DNA from: G963556115 sp963666605
Lineage (GTDB): Bacteria; Planctomycetota; SZUA-567
Reading direction: 5' to 3'
Length of the DNA: 64,000 nucleotides
Assembly (NCBI GenBank): GCA_965140405.1
Contig: OZ223208.1
Coordinates: 248,001 to 312,000 of the forward strand
The notes beneath the pieces were generated by a model, which worked only from the letters and a program-made list of their open reading frames with translations, ran no database searches and was not told where the DNA came from. Below are positions 35,114-44,440 of the stretch, in pieces. How positions within the stretch are numbered: the stretch's first letter is position 1; each line of letters opens with the position of its first letter. The translations under genes were made by a program, and so were the position numbers.

Positions 35114-35620
35114 ATGCCAGAGAACAAAAAGCGTAGTGGCTGTGGTTGTGGAGGTTGCCTACTATTTAGTTTTTATTCAATTATAATACTCCTAGGAGGT
35201 ATGTACCTGAGCAATCTCGTCGATAATGGATGGGATTTTGACAAGGCCAAAGATGAACTGATCAAGGAGAGCAAGACCATCGCTTATTCTGTCAAAGACA
35301 TTGCCACAGAAATCATTACTGGTGAAGAAGCGACAAAACCGATTCAACCTGAGATCAACAAAGTACCTGCGAATCAAGACTCTGCACCAAAAACACTGAT
35401 CGAATCAGCAGATGCTTCATATGCAAAAGCAATGGTACTACTAAAAACAGCCCGAAAGACGACAGGCACAGAGCGCCAAAAGATACTGCGTGACCTACAT
35501 AGTGAATTACAAAGTGCGCTAAGCAAGTACCAAAAAGCTGAAGAAAACGACAGTGGCAATCCTGACTTACTAAAGAAGATTTCTCATATTAGCGATCTTC
35601 TAGATAAAATGAATCCCTAG
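35114..35620 (+). CDS. Small membrane-anchored protein with a Cys-rich N-terminus, unrecognised
   Basis: This ~168-residue protein has an N-terminal Cys/Gly cluster (SGCGCGGC), one membrane helix (LLFSFYSIIILLGGMYL), and a long, mostly helical and charged remainder with a possible coiled coil (~100-168). I recognise no family. ATG 35114 has AAAGG seven bases upstream, so I prefer it to ATG 35099. A strong terminator follows at 35649. Confidence 0.7.
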   Translation: MPENKKRSGCGCGGCLLFSFYSIIILLGGMYLSNLVDNGWDFDKAKDELIKESKTIAYSVKDIATEIITGEEATKPIQPEINKVPANQDSAPKTLIESADASYAKAMVLLKTARKTTGTERQKILRDLHSELQSALSKYQKAEENDSGNPDLLKKISHISDLLDKMNP

Positions 35621-35648
35621 TCAACAAAAATACAATAAAGCTCATTTA

Positions 35649-35677
35649 ATACCGCATGGTTGAATTCCATGCGGTAT
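35649..35677 (+). terminator. Intrinsic terminator
   Basis: An 11-bp perfect stem (ATACCGCATGG and its complement) with a seven-base loop is followed by a T run. It lies 29 bases after the stop of the small membrane protein gene and ends that transcript. Confidence 0.92.
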
Positions 35678-35746
35678 TTTTATAGAAATAGTAGTATTAT
35701 TGATCTGCTCGTCTTAAAAAAAATTTACCAAGATAAGAGATATTAA

Positions 35747-35774
35747 TTTACAACAAGTAAATAGTAGTTATAAT
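35747..35774 (+). promoter_or_regulatory. Sigma70-type promoter of the fprA operon
   Basis: TTTACA (35747-35752) and a perfect TATAAT (35769-35774) are 16 bases apart. The predicted start near 35781 gives a leader of about 48 bases with AGGAG six bases before the fprA ATG. I see no clear operator overlapping the boxes. Confidence 0.75.
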
Positions 35775-35828
35775 CTATGAGTATATAATTAACCAGATTT
35801 ACTAACTAATATAAAATAGGAGAAATAA

Positions 35829-37019
35829 ATGCATAATAGGATTCTTGAAAATATTGATTGGGTCGGCTTTGTGGATTGGAGTGTTCGAGATTTCCACAGT
35901 TATAATACAACCAGAGGAGCAACTTATAATTCATATCTTATAAGGGATGAAAAAACTGCTCTTGTTGACTCTGTCAAAGCACCTTATACACAGAATTTAC
36001 TTAATAATATTTCAGAACTAACAGACATCACCAAATTAGACTACCTTATCTGCCACCATGGAGAACCCGATCACTCTGGTGCTATTCCAGCAGTAGTTGC
36101 CAAGTGTCCTAACATTACGATTGTCTGCTCTCAAAAGGCAGTAGAGAGCCTTACAGGATACTATGACACCACAGGTTGGAATTTCCAAGTAGTTAAAACT
36201 GGAGACACCATATCACTTGGAAAGCGCACACTATCATTCTTAGAAACAAAGATGGTTCACTGGCCAGATTCAATAATGACTTATATACCAGAGGATAAGC
36301 TCTTGTTCTCTATGGATGGATTTGGTCAGCACTACTCTTCATCTGCCCGTTTTGATGATGAAGTAAATATTGAAGATGTCATGACTGAAGCAAAGACATA
36401 CTATGCAAATATAGTTATGCCATATGGTAAACAGGTTGAAAAGACCCTTGAAGCTGCGAGTGCCTTGGATATAAAAATAATTGCCCCAAGCCATGGAGTC
36501 GTCTGGCGTGGCTATGTAGATAGAATTATTGCAGACTACAAGAAATGGTCTGCTAGCAAGAAAAAAGCTAAGGTTGTAATACTATATGATACCATGTGGG
36601 AAAGCACAGCAATGATGGGTAATGCAATATACGAAGGAGCAACTCGAAAAGGCGTAGAAGTAGCCAACCTACGTATTAGAACTACTGGTAACACCCGTAT
36701 TGCTGCAGAGTGCCTAGATGCTGCCTGCATTGCTTTTGGTTCTTCTACATTAAACATGAACATGATGCCAGCAGCCGCTTCGACTATCACTTACCTAGAT
36801 GGTCTTAGACAGATTGGCAAGTCTGGGGTTGCTTTCGGTTCATACGGTTGGGGAAAGAGCGGAGCAGCAGATGTCTCTGCCTTCCTGAAGAAGATGAAGG
36901 TAGAAGAGATTCAAGACCCAATCATCTGCCAATGGAAGCCAACAGAAGAGGTGCTTAAAGAATGCCGCGAGTGCGGCAAGCGACTTGCTGATAAAGCTCT
37001 AGAGTTATCAAGCAACTAG
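35829..37019 (+). CDS. Flavodiiron protein FprA (A-type flavoprotein, O2/NO reductase)
   Basis: This 396-residue cytoplasmic enzyme reduces O2 to water or NO to N2O using electrons from rubredoxin. Residues ~1-245 form the beta-lactamase-like diiron domain with the ligand motif H77-x-E79-x-D81-H82 (HHGEPDH), the later MVHWPDSIMTY and the Asp in LFSMDGFGQH. Residues ~253-396 are the flavodoxin domain with VILYDTMWESTAMMGNAIYEG, SSTLNMNMMPAAAS and SYGWGKSGAAD. It leads a three-gene set with a ferritin-like diiron gene and rubredoxin, its usual electron donor, which supports a role in oxygen or NO defence in an anaerobe. Confidence 0.95.
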   Translation: MHNRILENIDWVGFVDWSVRDFHSYNTTRGATYNSYLIRDEKTALVDSVKAPYTQNLLNNISELTDITKLDYLICHHGEPDHSGAIPAVVAKCPNITIVCSQKAVESLTGYYDTTGWNFQVVKTGDTISLGKRTLSFLETKMVHWPDSIMTYIPEDKLLFSMDGFGQHYSSSARFDDEVNIEDVMTEAKTYYANIVMPYGKQVEKTLEAASALDIKIIAPSHGVVWRGYVDRIIADYKKWSASKKKAKVVILYDTMWESTAMMGNAIYEGATRKGVEVANLRIRTTGNTRIAAECLDAACIAFGSSTLNMNMMPAAASTITYLDGLRQIGKSGVAFGSYGWGKSGAADVSAFLKKMKVEEIQDPIICQWKPTEEVLKECRECGKRLADKALELSSN

Positions 37020-37051
37020 TAATCTTATATTGTCAAAAATATAGAGAGTAA

Positions 37052-37570
37052 ATGGGTAAATGTATGAAAACAAGATTAAACCTAGCAGAACTTATAGAAA
37101 TAGCCGGGAATATTGAACTAGAAGGCAAGACCTACTATACTCAGGCTGCTGAATTTACTTCTAACGAAGAGGCAAAGAGGTTATTTTTACAATTAGCAGA
37201 TTGGGAAACAGTTCATTATAACACCTTCAAGGCACTACTTGACGGTGTTGATAGCGATGAGTTTGAGCAGGCGATTGATCCCATGAATGAAGCAGCACTC
37301 TACCTTGATGCAGTCGTAGGAGGTGACATCTTTAGTAAGTGTTGTAGTCCAGAGGAGCTTACAAATAATAATCATGATGATATTGAGACTCTATTTGGAT
37401 TTGCTCTAGATAGAGAAAAAGATTCCATTATTTTCTACACAACACTTAACAAGATATATAACAATAAAGATATAGCAAGTAAAATTGATATTATTATTGG
37501 AGAAGAGATTAGCCATATCCGTTTTCTTCATGCAGAGCGCAAGAAGCTCTATAATAATAAAGTCAATTAG
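37052..37570 (+). CDS. Ferritin-like / rubrerythrin-type diiron protein without a rubredoxin domain
   Basis: This 172-residue four-helix protein has the Glu/His pattern of rubrerythrins: LAELIEIAGNIELEGKTYY, ADWETVHYNTF (ExxH) and later GEEISHIRFL (ExxH). It lacks the C-terminal rubredoxin domain of classic rubrerythrin, and rubredoxin is encoded separately just downstream. A peroxide-reducing or iron-storage role is likely. The start could be the first ATG (37052) or ATG 37064 (MKTRLNL). It follows fprA by 32 bases. Confidence 0.85.
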   Translation: MGKCMKTRLNLAELIEIAGNIELEGKTYYTQAAEFTSNEEAKRLFLQLADWETVHYNTFKALLDGVDSDEFEQAIDPMNEAALYLDAVVGGDIFSKCCSPEELTNNNHDDIETLFGFALDREKDSIIFYTTLNKIYNNKDIASKIDIIIGEEISHIRFLHAERKKLYNNKVN

Positions 37571-37640
37571 TATGATTATGCATACGACATTGTGTTGTTA
37601 TGCCAAAAAAATAAAACACGTTTAATAAGGATGGTGTATT

Positions 37641-37799
37641 ATGCAAAAGTATATTTGTGATGTATGTGGTTTTGAGTACGATCCAGCTGCTGGTCTTCCT
37701 GATAATGATATTGCTCCGGGTACTGCCTTTGCGGATCTTCCAGAAGATTTTGTTTGCCCTGTTTGTGGTGTGGGCAAAGATGAGTTCTCACCAGCATAA
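37641..37799 (+). CDS. Rubredoxin
   Basis: This 52-residue electron carrier holds one iron bound by four Cys: CDVCGFEYDP and CPVCGVGKDEF. The conserved tyrosines and the D-P-A-A-G-L-P-D turn are present. AAGGA lies ten bases before the ATG. It ends the fprA/ferritin-like set and probably donates electrons to FprA and the ferritin-like protein. A bidirectional hairpin follows. Confidence 0.97.
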   Translation: MQKYICDVCGFEYDPAAGLPDNDIAPGTAFADLPEDFVCPVCGVGKDEFSPA

Positions 37800-37826
37800 A
37801 AAAGAACAGACTAAAAAGATGTTAAA

Positions 37827-37857
37827 CAATGGTACTACCACTACTAGGTAGTACCAT
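37827..37857 (+). terminator. Intrinsic terminator between rubredoxin and the convergent U32 gene
   Basis: A perfect 12-bp stem (AATGGTACTACC and its complement) with a seven-base loop is followed on the plus strand by ATTTTTT. It ends the rubredoxin transcript and abuts the stop codon of the minus-strand U32 gene. In the other direction the T run is weaker. Confidence 0.88.
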
Positions 37858-39107
37858 TATTTTTCCTTCTTAGTTCTTCCTCTTAAAAACTCTTTACCCT
37901 TTATAGAGCGGAGCATTGCTCCAACTGGCGGCTTATCACCAGTAAAACTAACATCGGCATACTCAGCCGGACGAGCACACTCCCACTCTGCTCCAGTAAG
38001 AGATTTCACCTCTATAATTTCTATCTCGCCACTTTGCCATTCTGGAGCTATCCACTCAAGAGTATCACCAACACGGAATGGGTTCTTTACAAATATCTTA
38101 CCATCATCTTCGACAATTCCTGCAAGCTCCCTAGTCATCGAGTAAATATTTTCTGCTTGAAGCCTTTCAGGCTCATCTTGCGAGTAACCAAATGCAAAAC
38201 CAGTATCGTATGGACGATGACTTACAGCATCAAGTTCCTCAGCCCACTTATCTTGGAAAGAAAAGTTCTCTGGATCATTTTTATAGTGATCAAGAGCATC
38301 ACGATATACCCTAGCAACAACAGCCACATAATACTCACTCTTCATACGCCCCTCAACCTTTATAGAAGATAGTCCACTCTCTATAAGATCAGGTATATGC
38401 TCGATAAGACATAGGTCCTTACTGCCTAGCATTACAGTCTCACGTCCAGTCTCATATATAGGGATGCTCTCATTAGGCCTTATCGACTCTACAAGCTGAT
38501 AATCCCATCTACAGGCATGCTTACACTCTCCTCTTGAGCCACTCTTCCCTGTCATGAATGCGGAGAGCAAGCACCTTCCAGAAACAGCTACACACATAGC
38601 ACCATGCACAAACGCTTCCACCTCTATTCCTGATTCTCTCGCAATATTCTTTGCATCTTCCAGAGATGTCTCACGAGCAAGTATTACTCGCTCAGCTCCT
38701 GCGTCCTTCCAGAAGAGTGCACTCTGAGTATTCGCAACGCCCATCTGTGTAGAAATATGAATAGCCAGATCCGGTCTTAACTCTCTAGCTATTCTGAATA
38801 CCCCGACATCCCCGACAATAAGAGCATCTAGCTCAACATCTTTGATAGCGTTTAGCCATATCTTGATTTCATCAAAATCAGAGTCAAAGGCCATTATATT
38901 GAGAGCAGCGTAAATTTTCTTCCCTTTTGAGTGAACATAATCAGCAGCCTCTTTGAACTGCTCAACAGTAAGGGCTGCCCCATCCGGCCTCATTGAAAAC
39001 CCAGCGACACCAGCATAGACAGCATCAGCACCATAATCAATTGCAGCTCTAAGTTTTGATATTGTTCCGGCAGGTAGTAGTAGTTCTGGTATATTATTAA
39101 TTGCCAC
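37857..39107 (-). CDS. Peptidase U32 family protein, TrhP/YegQ-like tRNA 5-hydroxyuridine synthesis protein
   Basis: This ~417-residue protein begins PELLLPAGTISKLRAAIDYGADAVYAG, as U32 proteins do. It has the Cys-rich block VHGAMCVAVSGRCLLSAF followed by GSRGECKHACRWDY, which in this family binds an Fe-S cluster. SIKVEGRMKSEYYVA follows. The block matches the TrhP/YegQ branch, which uses prephenate to form 5-hydroxyuridine at tRNA position 34. The older peptidase label is probably wrong for this branch. GTG at 39107 is a plausible start overlapping the upstream response regulator by 11 bases; a TTG at 39128 also keeps the frame open. Confidence 0.87.
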   Translation of the reverse strand: MAINNIPELLLPAGTISKLRAAIDYGADAVYAGVAGFSMRPDGAALTVEQFKEAADYVHSKGKKIYAALNIMAFDSDFDEIKIWLNAIKDVELDALIVGDVGVFRIARELRPDLAIHISTQMGVANTQSALFWKDAGAERVILARETSLEDAKNIARESGIEVEAFVHGAMCVAVSGRCLLSAFMTGKSGSRGECKHACRWDYQLVESIRPNESIPIYETGRETVMLGSKDLCLIEHIPDLIESGLSSIKVEGRMKSEYYVAVVARVYRDALDHYKNDPENFSFQDKWAEELDAVSHRPYDTGFAFGYSQDEPERLQAENIYSMTRELAGIVEDDGKIFVKNPFRVGDTLEWIAPEWQSGEIEIIEVKSLTGAEWECARPAEYADVSFTGDKPPVGAMLRSIKGKEFLRGRTKKEK

Positions 39108-39522
39108 TATTCTTCTTTCTTTGATCAACTTTTTTTTGTGCTAATTCTTTGCACACCTTTATAAATAAGTCTTTATCCTCGACTGGCTTAGTAAAAAAAG
39201 CAGATGCTCCACTAGCGTATGCTTTACTAGAGTCTACATCCGAAAACCCTGTTAGAATTACAACTTCTGCATTATAATCCTTTTCCATGATTTTCTGCAT
39301 CGCTTTGACGCCGGTCATCCCAGGCATGTTCTCGTCCATTATCACAATATCCGGATCAAGCATTGTATATTTTACGATACTATCAGGGCCTGAATCTGCA
39401 AGTCCTTTCACTATAAAGCCATTATCAGCAAATATCTGATAGAGGTATTGTTGAATAAACGGCGAGTCATCAACAATCAATACAGAATATGTCTCGTCTT
39501 CATTCATAATATTACTTTCCAT
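39097..39522 (-). CDS. Single-domain response regulator (CheY-like)
   Basis: This 141-residue protein is a lone receiver. The acid pair is in VLIVDDSPFIQQ, the phosphoacceptor is in DIVIMDENMPGMTG, Thr/Ser follows in VVILTGFS, and the conserved Lys is in AFFTKPVED. There is no output domain, only a short Lys-rich tail. Its 3' end overlaps the U32 gene start. No cognate kinase is adjacent; the orphan ATPase at 44925 or the large hybrid kinases are possible partners. Confidence 0.92.
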   Translation of the reverse strand: MESNIMNEDETYSVLIVDDSPFIQQYLYQIFADNGFIVKGLADSGPDSIVKYTMLDPDIVIMDENMPGMTGVKAMQKIMEKDYNAEVVILTGFSDVDSSKAYASGASAFFTKPVEDKDLFIKVCKELAQKKVDQRKKNSGN

Positions 39523-39829
39523 AGCTCAAGTTTATTTAATCAATATCGCACAAATCAACGATATGCTCATTATCATTCTATAATATAGAAAACATGTCGC
39601 ATATATCTTACACTTTTGACTCCGTCTATTCAATGATTATAACCAACAATTATCCTAATATTTGTCGTGAATCCGTAGATTTCCGTCATTTGCTAATTTT
39701 TCTTTACATATGTATTATACCAAATTATATATTATTTTCAAAAAAACATCTTGATTTATTTTCGATTTTAACTAAATTAGTATCTCGCTAGTAAAATGTT
39801 GGTTCGTATTTTACTAATGATTTTTACAT
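39523..39829. other. Intergenic region before tRNA-Pro, nothing identified
   Basis: This 307-base AT-rich region holds the divergent starts of the response regulator and the tRNA. No clear promoter, hairpin or ORF is seen. A TTGATT near 39752 with TAAATT 16 bases later could serve the tRNA, but the match is weak. Confidence 0.4.
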
Positions 39830-39907
39830 CGGGGAGTGGCGCAGCTTGGCTAGCGCGGCTGCTTTGGGAGCAGCAGGTCGCAGGTTCAAATCCTGTCTCC
39901 CCGACCA
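39830..39907 (+). tRNA. tRNA-Pro, anticodon TGG, CCA encoded
   Basis: The acceptor stem CGGGGAG pairs with CTCCCCG. The anticodon arm is GCTGC-TTTGGGA-GCAGC with anticodon TGG, and the T arm is CAGG-TTCAAAT-CCTG. The discriminator A and CCA are encoded. Total length with CCA is 78 bases. Confidence 0.97.
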
Positions 39908-39981
39908 AATTCACCATAAAGCTATAATCATAATTACTTCAAAGATAATTATGTGATATATTACAAATGGCTCAAATCAAT

Positions 39982-41949
39982 TCAAAAATGAAGTCCAAAA
40001 TCTCTAATCTGCTTAATAATCACCTCTTTATCAACAGTCTCTTTAAATACTGCTATAGAATCTCTCTTTGCAACAAAGGCAGCCAAATTCTTTGATATAC
40101 TTTTTACTAAAATAATACCAAAATTATCTTCTGAGTTTTGTAGAAAATTAGCTATAATCCTTACCCCATCTTCTATGCCTACATGAAAATTACAGATAAA
40201 TACTAGTTTCTCTTTTTCGTGGTTTATACCCATTTTTACTGCATGAAAAATATCTTTTGCATCAAATATATTTTCAATTCGAGCTTTCCTAAAAATTTCG
40301 ATAAGAATTCTCTTATTGGCATATTTATCGGCATACACACAAACATCAAAATCTTGTTCTTGTATCATAAATTTGAACTTATTATATAACTCATGAATCC
40401 CAACTTTTGAATAAATAACCTTTATCAAGTTATCTATCATAACTTTTTCAATACTTCCAATTACTTTCTGAGGTCTACTACTAGGTTCAGGAGACTCTGG
40501 AGACTCTGGAGACTCAGAAGGTTCAGGAGGTTCAGGAGGTGAGTTATCCTGTGATTCACAATCTTTATTATTATCGCTATTTTCAATCTCTAAACTACTA
40601 TACTTCGGATTCTCAACTATTTTTATTGGACCGCTGAACTCGCTAATAAATTCTTTTTGGTATAATAATGTAGATACCGATACATCTGCATACAACATCT
40701 TATTAATCATAACTTCAAAAACTGGAGATGAATTTTCTTTACGTCTCAGAATAGACTTAGCCTTAATCAACTGTAAGTAACTCTTAATTACCCGATAAAA
40801 CTCATTATATGAGTCAAGAATTCTCTGCTTAACCTTTGGGGTAACTTTTCTAAAGTACTCTTGCTCACCTAAGTGATTAATAAAAGGAGTAATTATTGTC
40901 TCAATTCTTTTACTAAGACTGACTAGGGCTTTATCAACCTCCTTTATATGATAATTAACTCCTGTTTCAAGTATAGTAGGTGTGCCCATTTCAGAACCAG
41001 CAACATTCACCTCAATCCCTTTGAATGCGCTTGTAGCACCTCCAACAATTCTCGAGGCTTTTACACTTCCATTACATTTGACCTCACTGTTTACGATATC
41101 TTTTAAGACTGTCAAGTCACCTTCAACTTCAATTTTTGAATCATTCAAGTATTTTACCGTGGCATCTCCTTTGCACTTGATATGCCCTATACCATGCCCA
41201 TTAACACCACCACCAATTATCAAATCACCATCTGATATAATTGATGAATTCCCCACAGAACCTCTAATTTCGACACTTCCAGCTTCTACAAAGAAATCAT
41301 CTTCAACCATTCCAGATATAAAGACATGCCCTTTAAAAGTAATATTTCCCGTATTAAAATTCACATCTCCTTGAACTTCATACAGAGGGCTTATAGATAG
41401 TTTTTTATCAAGAAACACCGGTCTACCTTCTTTGGTAGCAAACACTTTTGATTTATCGCTATCAAACTCTACTCCATCTCCTAGTGTAAAGCTAACCTCT
41501 TTTCCATCGCTAGCAAATAGGCTCTTACCTTCAACGTTATGCCCATTCACTCCAACAGTAGGTGGAATTATATTACATATTAGATCCCCAGAAGACACCA
41601 CAGAGATTGACATTGCTACTTTATAATCCACTCTCTCATTATCAGAAATATCTGTAGGAGGTATATATACCGAACTCCCTGAAACATCCACCTTAAAATT
41701 AAGTCGACCATTTTGGCCTATTTTAGGCTTTTTCCCTTCAGCAATTGTATATATTTTTCTCTCTTCCAGTTCAGCTAATTCACTAAAAGCCTCTACTATT
41801 TTATCATCTAAAATACCATGAGTAACACGAAAAGACTTCAAAAATGTCCGTAATTCCTCTTCTGAAGTTATCAAATTGACAGCATCATCACTAGCGCTAA
41901 GCTTTACGCTCATTTTGGTTGTATCTATAATAACAACAAAACCTTTCAA
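39982..41949 (-). CDS. DUF342/FapA-family protein with a C-terminal degenerate receiver-like domain (copy 1)
   Basis: In this 655-residue protein residues ~1-100 are an N-terminal alpha/beta part (FVVIIDTTKMSVKLSA). Residues ~80-330 are the DUF342 region with a Gly-rich repeated beta-helix (IIPPTVGVNGHNVEGK, then GDVNFNTGNITFKGHVFISG and successive GD/GN turns). A helical stretch and a Pro/Glu/Ser linker (~480-500) follow. The end (~525-655) looks like a response-regulator fold in which the acceptor Asp is Asn (FICNFHVGIEDG). DUF342 proteins are often called flagellar assembly protein A, but no flagellar genes are near. It is a paralogue of the 42518-44440 gene. The role is unknown. Confidence 0.82.
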   Translation of the reverse strand: MKGFVVIIDTTKMSVKLSASDDAVNLITSEEELRTFLKSFRVTHGILDDKIVEAFSELAELEERKIYTIAEGKKPKIGQNGRLNFKVDVSGSSVYIPPTDISDNERVDYKVAMSISVVSSGDLICNIIPPTVGVNGHNVEGKSLFASDGKEVSFTLGDGVEFDSDKSKVFATKEGRPVFLDKKLSISPLYEVQGDVNFNTGNITFKGHVFISGMVEDDFFVEAGSVEIRGSVGNSSIISDGDLIIGGGVNGHGIGHIKCKGDATVKYLNDSKIEVEGDLTVLKDIVNSEVKCNGSVKASRIVGGATSAFKGIEVNVAGSEMGTPTILETGVNYHIKEVDKALVSLSKRIETIITPFINHLGEQEYFRKVTPKVKQRILDSYNEFYRVIKSYLQLIKAKSILRRKENSSPVFEVMINKMLYADVSVSTLLYQKEFISEFSGPIKIVENPKYSSLEIENSDNNKDCESQDNSPPEPPEPSESPESPESPEPSSRPQKVIGSIEKVMIDNLIKVIYSKVGIHELYNKFKFMIQEQDFDVCVYADKYANKRILIEIFRKARIENIFDAKDIFHAVKMGINHEKEKLVFICNFHVGIEDGVRIIANFLQNSEDNFGIILVKSISKNLAAFVAKRDSIAVFKETVDKEVIIKQIRDFGLHF

Positions 41950-42107
41950 GTGATTTCTCCATGCAATTTCTTCAAAACCTTACACTAAAAACTCTACCCT
42001 TAAAGCATTGCTATTACAATATAAAAAATCCTTCCAAATTGTATACTCAATTACTTAATATAAACTCAATTATACTCGGCCAAAAATGTGATATTAATAT
42101 AATGCTA

Positions 42108-42128
42108 ATATGAGGGAAACCCTCATAT
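42108..42128. repeat. Perfect 9-bp hairpin of unknown role
   Basis: ATATGAGGG and CCCTCATAT flank an AAA loop. There is no good T run on either side, so it is not a convincing terminator. It lies upstream of DUF342 copy 1 and could be an operator or a leader structure. Confidence 0.45.
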
Positions 42129-42420
42129 AATTTCTTAAAATGCCATATATAAAATGCTGATATATCCTAGTATTATGTGTAATTAGTACTTCATTATTCC
42201 CAATATTCCCAGATATTTTCGAGTATGTTGCTTGTATTAAAAATGAACATTATAGACATAGTATATTCTTATAACAAATACCTGACTATGCTCTGATATT
42301 TTACTTTTTTTAAAAAAATCTTACAAAAAAATACTGCTATTGCTAACGATGTCTATCAAGAATCAGTCTCTACAGCAAGATCATATGACAAAACTAAGCA
42401 AGAATAGATCAACAACAAAA

Positions 42421-42452
42421 TACCCATTAATAACAAACGTTATCAATGGGTA
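42421..42452 (-). terminator. Intrinsic terminator of DUF342 copy 2
   Basis: A 14-bp stem (TACCCATTGATAAC and GTTATTAATGGGTA on the minus strand, one G-U pair) with a four-base loop is followed by TTTTGTTGTTG. It lies 66 bases after the stop of the 42518-44440 gene. Confidence 0.82.
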
Positions 42453-42517
42453 TTAATACTTACTTAAAATAATACAATAAAAATATATCCAAGCTAATAT
42501 AGCTAATTAATAACTAT

Positions 42518-44440
42518 TTAAAATTCAAAGCCAAAATCTCTAATCTGTTTGATAATGACCTCAACACCGACGCTCTCCTCAAATATTTCTAGTGAATCTA
42601 TTCTTGCAACAGCAGAGGCTAATTGACTAGATATCTTGTCTACCAACAAAATACTATAATTTCCTTCAGAATTTTGTAAAAAACTTCCTACCAGTTTTAG
42701 CCCTTCTTCAACACCAATGTGAAGATTACAAATAAATATAAACTTTTCATTTTTATGATTTTTAAGCACTTCTACAGCATGAAAAACATCCTTCACCTCA
42801 TAAATATTCTCAATTCCAACTCCTTTGAAAGCATTCATTAGTGTCACTCTCTTTATATGCCTATCATCATATACACATACATCAAAGTCTTGACCTTTGA
42901 CCATCAATCTAAACTTATTTTCCAACTCATTGAGCCCGTATTTAGTATAAATAATTCTGCTTATATTATCTATTATAATTTTTTCCACATTCCCTGTTGG
43001 TCTATACTTCTTTTTTTCTCCATCAAGCTCCTCAATTTTCTTATGGGGTGCAATCTCATCCTCAAAATAATTAATTATATCGAAACTCTTATACTTACTG
43101 CTCTCTACCAGTTTAATTGGCCCAAGAAATTCACTGATAAAATCCTTATGGCAAGTTGTCGACATCACAGCGACATCCGAATATAACATTTTCTTAATAA
43201 TAACTTCACAAATTGGGAATAGCTGCTCGTCACGACTCAAAATCATCCTATTTGTTAATAGCTGCTGATAGCCCTTCGATATACCGTGCAAATCCTGATA
43301 TGCTTCAAGAATTCTCTTCTTAATTTTTGGAGTGACTCTTTTAAAATAATCTCGATCTCCTAAATTATTAATAAAAGGTGAAATTAGTAGCTCAATTTGC
43401 CAGCTCAAATTAACTAAAGCCTTGTTTAGCTCTTTGACACGGTAGTTGATTCCCACTTCCATTAGTGTCGGAGTTCCTATCTCTGAACCAGCGATATTTA
43501 CTTTAATCCCTTTAAGTGCTATTGTCGATCCCCCAACAATTCGTGAGGCACTTACAGCACCATTGCATTTAACGTCACTATTTACAATATCTTTTAATAC
43601 ATTCAAGTCACCATTGATTTCAATATTAGCATCATTCAAGTACTTTATAGTTGCATTTCCATTACATTTTATATGGCCTGAATCATGCCCATTGACACCT
43701 CCCCCAATTACCAACTCCCCTTCAGATTTAATAAATGAATTCCCCACTGATCCTCTAATTTCAATACTATTAGCTTCTACCGAGAAATCATCTTCAACCA
43801 TTCCTGATATATACACATGTCCTTTGAATACAATATTTCCTGTACTATAATTGACATCACCTCTGACTTCATATATATCACTTATAAAAAGTTTTTTATC
43901 TAGAAATACCGGCCGACCTTCCTTTGTAGCAAAGATTCTTGATCTATCTCTATCATACTCTACTCCATCTCCTAGTACCAAGGTAGCTTCCTTACCGTCA
44001 TTTGCAGAGAGAATTCTTCCTTCCACATCATACCCATCAACCCCAACAGTAGGCGCAATAACAGTACAAATTAAATCTCCTGGCGACACTAGATCTATTG
44101 ACATTGCAGATTTATAATCTACTTTTTCACCCTCTACATGATTAGAAGGAACAATATATCTTGAATGCCCAGAAACATCGACATTAAAATCAAGTCTACC
44201 ATTTTTTCCATTTTTTGGAAACTTACCCTCTGCTACTGTATATACCTTACTTTCTTTAAGTTCAGGCAATTCGAAGAAAGCTCTCAATATTTCATTGCTT
44301 GAAATTCCACGATTGATCTTATTGGTTTTTAAAAAATACAATAAGGCATCTTCAGATGATATTGGGTTGACTACATTATCACCAGCTATGAGCTTGACAC
44401 TCATTCTGCTTGCATCTATAATGACAGCAAATCCATTCAA
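42518..44440 (-). CDS. DUF342/FapA-family protein with a C-terminal degenerate receiver-like domain (copy 2)
   Basis: This 640-residue protein is a paralogue of the 39982-41949 product and matches it along most of its length: FAVIIDASRMSVKLIAG at the start, IAPTVGVDGYDVEGR, the Gly-rich beta-helix with IVGGSTIALKGIKVNIAGSE, a helical stretch, a charged linker (~485-500, without the Pro-rich repeat of copy 1) and a receiver-like end with FICNLHIGVEEG. In both copies Asn stands where a receiver carries Asp, so phosphorylation is unlikely. It has its own terminator. It is divergent from the orphan ATPase gene. Confidence 0.82.
   Translation of the reverse strand: MNGFAVIIDASRMSVKLIAGDNVVNPISSEDALLYFLKTNKINRGISSNEILRAFFELPELKESKVYTVAEGKFPKNGKNGRLDFNVDVSGHSRYIVPSNHVEGEKVDYKSAMSIDLVSPGDLICTVIAPTVGVDGYDVEGRILSANDGKEATLVLGDGVEYDRDRSRIFATKEGRPVFLDKKLFISDIYEVRGDVNYSTGNIVFKGHVYISGMVEDDFSVEANSIEIRGSVGNSFIKSEGELVIGGGVNGHDSGHIKCNGNATIKYLNDANIEINGDLNVLKDIVNSDVKCNGAVSASRIVGGSTIALKGIKVNIAGSEIGTPTLMEVGINYRVKELNKALVNLSWQIELLISPFINNLGDRDYFKRVTPKIKKRILEAYQDLHGISKGYQQLLTNRMILSRDEQLFPICEVIIKKMLYSDVAVMSTTCHKDFISEFLGPIKLVESSKYKSFDIINYFEDEIAPHKKIEELDGEKKKYRPTGNVEKIIIDNISRIIYTKYGLNELENKFRLMVKGQDFDVCVYDDRHIKRVTLMNAFKGVGIENIYEVKDVFHAVEVLKNHKNEKFIFICNLHIGVEEGLKLVGSFLQNSEGNYSILLVDKISSQLASAVARIDSLEIFEESVGVEVIIKQIRDFGFEF

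Larger units (their letters stand above)
41950..42517. other. 568-base intergenic region between the two DUF342 genes
   Basis: The gap is AT-rich and holds two hairpins listed separately (42108-42128 and 42421-42452). I see no ORF of note. The promoter of copy 1 should lie in its left half. Confidence 0.5.

Noticed and set aside
39982..44440. Flagellar assembly protein A function
   Set aside because: The family name alone suggests it; no flagellar or chemotaxis structural genes occur in the window, and the C-terminal domains differ from standard FapA.
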